From Bacilli bacterium (GTDB lineage Bacteria > Bacillota_I > Bacilli_A > RF39 > UBA660), in assembly GCA_017461465.1 (NCBI GenBank), contig JAFTYN010000035.1, positions 1-6,407 on the forward strand: a stretch of 6,407 nucleotides of DNA, in the 5' to 3' direction. The position numbers and the translations under genes are program-made. Positions 4,471-6,407 of the stretch are shown piece by piece (the stretch's first letter is position 1; each line of letters opens with the position of its first letter). The notes below the pieces were generated by a model, which was not told where the DNA came from, did not search any database, and worked only from the letters and a program-made list of their open reading frames with translations.

Positions 4471-4911
4471 TTAATCAACTCCTTTTATTCTTCTAAATAT
4501 TTCTTTTGCTAAAGTTGTTTTACCTAAATATATATGTAAATCAACAACATTATTATCTACTAGATATTTGTTACCTAAATTAATTTTTGTATTTACACTA
4601 TAATATAAGTTCATATTATTATCATAAACAGGTTCTTCTATACTTATTATCTCAACTGAATACAATTTGTCATCTAATATAATTTTGTTATTACATAGTT
4701 TCTGCATATTACTTTCTTCCAATACAAAAATAATATTTTCACCTTTTATCATGCCTTTTATTTCTACTAATTTAGAATATTTATAAAAAAATATAAAATA
4801 AATTAAACTTATCAAAAATAAAATAACAACTAATTCAAAAATCAAAAATACTTTACTTTTTTCTTCTATAATTACTGCTTCTTTACTTCCGAATACATCT
4901 ATGTTTTGCAT
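4471..4911 (-). CDS. Minimal HlyD-like transport accessory protein
   Basis: This 146-residue protein has a short cytoplasmic N-terminus (MQNIDVFGSKEAVIIEEK), one membrane helix (about residues 21-43) and an extracytoplasmic region of about 100 residues that looks mainly beta. The layout fits membrane fusion (HlyD/ComB/LcnD) accessories of bacteriocin exporters: helix, then a KLVEIKGMIKG strand, and a C-terminal VDLHIYLGKTTLAKEIF like the end of such proteins. Usual bacteriocin accessories are about 400-470 residues with a long coiled coil and a lipoyl-like domain; neither is visible here. The start overlaps the exporter gene by 13 bases and has no good ribosome site at normal distance, so it probably depends on coupled translation. 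No frameshift is evident, so this appears to be a compact form rather than a broken gene. Family assignment is an inference from pattern and position. Confidence 0.65.
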   Translation of the reverse strand: MQNIDVFGSKEAVIIEEKSKVFLIFELVVILFLISLIYFIFFYKYSKLVEIKGMIKGENIIFVLEESNMQKLCNNKIILDDKLYSVEIISIEEPVYDNNMNLYYSVNTKINLGNKYLVDNNVVDLHIYLGKTTLAKEIFRRIKGVD

Positions 4912-6407
4912 TTTTTAATATCTTTTATTACTCTTCCTTCTTTTAATTCGATAATTCTATCGTATAAATCCATATTTTCTAACCTATGACTTATGAATAT
5001 CATTGTTTTGCTTTTATAGTTTTTAAAAATATTTTTCAAAATTTTTCTTTCTAAATTAACATCAATTTGACTAGTTCCTTCATCCACTATTAAAATATTG
5101 AATTTTTGTAATAATGCTCTTGCTAATATTATTCTTTGTTTTTGACCTCCTGATATATTAAAACCGTTTTCTTCAATGAGCATATTGCAACCTAAATTTT
5201 TATCAATAAAATCATCTATATAACATTCTTCTAAAACTTTAGCAATCCTATCAATATCCACATTATATAAACCTAAATTATTATATAAAGTGTCCGTAAA
5301 TAAAACTTCATTCTGAGAAACATATAATATTAAATTATCAGTTTTACAAGTATCATTAACATCTATATTACCTATCTTGACTTTACCATATTCTACCTCA
5401 TAATATTTTTTAATTATTTTCATTAAAGTACTTTTCCCACTTCCACTTTTTCCTGTTATTAAAATCTTTTCTCCTTCTTTTATTTCTAAGTTAATATTGT
5501 CAAGGACTTTCTTTTTATCATTAAAATAGTACGTTAAACTATTAATTTTAATATTTCCATTAGTTTTTTTATTAACTATTTGTTTCTTATCATCACAAAT
5601 GATTTCATATGCATTCTTATACGCTTTTTTTGCTTCTTCATAACTTAAATCCAAACTTAATATATTTCTTATAGGGGAAAAGAAAAACATTGAAATCGAA
5701 TTAAAAGCTAAATAATCACTTATAAGAATCTTTCCATCAGATATCAAAATAATTCCAATAAATAAAATAATTAACTGCCCTATATTTTCGTTCAAATCTT
5801 TGAATAATCTTTGAGTATTTATAAAATTATCTATTTTAACTATTTTTCTTAAATAATCTATATATTTATGTTCATATCGTTTAATTATATTTTTCTCTAT
5901 ATTAAGACCTTTTACTGTTTCAAACCCATTTATGCTTTCATGCATAAAAGATATTAATTCAGCTTTTTTATTATAATAATTAGTTATTACTTTTTCGAAA
6001 TAGTGTTTAGATAATAAAAAAATAAGTACATAATTAACGAAAATAACACACGATAAAAAGAATAATTTTTCTTCAATAAAATATAGTATAATACCTGCAA
6101 CTAGTGCTATAGGAACATCCAAAAATATTATTACAACAATATTATTTACAAAAGTTCTTACCTTACCTAGTTCTGATATTTTTGATATTATTTCTCCTGT
6201 TGTTCTATTACGATAATATTGATATGGGAGATTGATAACTTTTTTATAAACTTCCATATTCATGCTTATATCTAGCTTTTTATTTACGAATATTAATAAT
6301 TTATTTCTTAAAAATTCAGAAATTATCTTAAAGAGTTCAATAATTAAAAAGAAAGAAAATACTAAAAATAGAACATTTTTATCTTTATTAATACATTCAT
6401 AAAAATA
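4899..6407 (-). CDS. Bacteriocin-type ABC exporter, permease plus ATPase, N-terminus beyond window
   Basis: The frame stays open to the right edge, giving 502 visible residues. A Met 49 codons in (6263) is internal to the transmembrane domain, not the start. The membrane domain has the typical LPYQYYRNRTTGEIISKI loop. The nucleotide-binding domain has Walker A GKSGSGKST (residues 319-327 of the visible part), Q-loop Gln365, signature SGGQKQR (419-425), Walker B ILIVDE (438-443) and H-loop His474, so it is catalytically intact. Two double-glycine peptides lie downstream, so the missing 200 or so residues probably contain a C39 cysteine peptidase domain that cuts leaders during export, but this cannot be seen. 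It would act in the cytoplasmic membrane with the small accessory protein encoded next. The D-loop reads GTSQID rather than the common ATSALD. Confidence 0.93.
   Translation of the reverse strand, partial: YFYECINKDKNVLFLVFSFFLIIELFKIISEFLRNKLLIFVNKKLDISMNMEVYKKVINLPYQYYRNRTTGEIISKISELGKVRTFVNNIVVIIFLDVPIALVAGIILYFIEEKLFFLSCVIFVNYVLIFLLSKHYFEKVITNYYNKKAELISFMHESINGFETVKGLNIEKNIIKRYEHKYIDYLRKIVKIDNFINTQRLFKDLNENIGQLIILFIGIILISDGKILISDYLAFNSISMFFFSPIRNILSLDLSYEEAKKAYKNAYEIICDDKKQIVNKKTNGNIKINSLTYYFNDKKKVLDNINLEIKEGEKILITGKSGSGKSTLMKIIKKYYEVEYGKVKIGNIDVNDTCKTDNLILYVSQNEVLFTDTLYNNLGLYNVDIDRIAKVLEECYIDDFIDKNLGCNMLIEENGFNISGGQKQRIILARALLQKFNILIVDEGTSQIDVNLERKILKNIFKNYKSKTMIFISHRLENMDLYDRIIELKEGRVIKDIKKCKT

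Noticed and set aside
6261..6263. Met codon at 6263 as the start of the ABC exporter
   Set aside because: The same frame continues without a stop to the right edge and encodes a further membrane helix typical of the permease domain.

Overview
The window looks like chromosomal DNA of a low-GC member of the Bacillota/Mycoplasmatota line, possibly a gut Bacilli or Erysipelotrichia-like lineage. The base composition is very AT-rich, Shine-Dalgarno sites are strong (GGAGG type), promoters are sigma-A-like, terminators are short hairpins with T tracts, and rpsU is followed by yqeY. All recognised genes lie on the minus strand, so transcription runs from right to left. All ten stop codons visible are TAA or TAG, while tryptophan is encoded by TGG, so the standard code works throughout.

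Right part (6407 to about 3974): a bacteriocin-type operon. In transcription order it holds (1) an ABC exporter whose N-terminus lies beyond the right edge, (2) a very small single-pass accessory protein that looks like a HlyD-family membrane fusion protein reduced to its ends, (3) and (4) two tiny peptides of 47 and 53 residues with double-glycine leaders, one C-terminal cysteine each and GxxxG motifs, and (5) a 56-residue hydrophobic protein that is probably the immunity factor. The genes abut or overlap and end in a strong hairpin terminator. The layout fits a two-peptide class II bacteriocin: precursors are cut after GG and exported by the ABC protein with its accessory. The presumed immunity protein repeats the GxxxGTxxRxI pattern of the second peptide.

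Middle part (about 3930 to 1925): a housekeeping pair, rpsU (ribosomal protein bS21) and yqeY (GatB/YqeY-domain protein), with its own promoter, a weak hairpin between the genes and a terminator after them. It is followed by a 400-residue protein of unknown function with a soluble N-terminal half and about six membrane segments, closed by its own terminator.

Left part (1920 to 1): a probable small regulon. A Nudix protein with a C-terminal winged helix (NrtR-like regulator) has a near-consensus promoter whose 18-bp spacer is filled by an imperfect palindrome. The same core, GCGTA-N6-TACAC, recurs just before the next transcription unit, which encodes a histidine phosphatase and an AAA_28 (NadR/Ttd14-like) P-loop protein cut by the left edge. 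The Nudix box carries a Glu-to-Lys change at a metal-binding position, which suggests a sensor rather than an enzyme.

No RNA genes, CRISPR arrays, insertion sequences or phage genes were seen, and no stretch over 300 bases lacks a gene.
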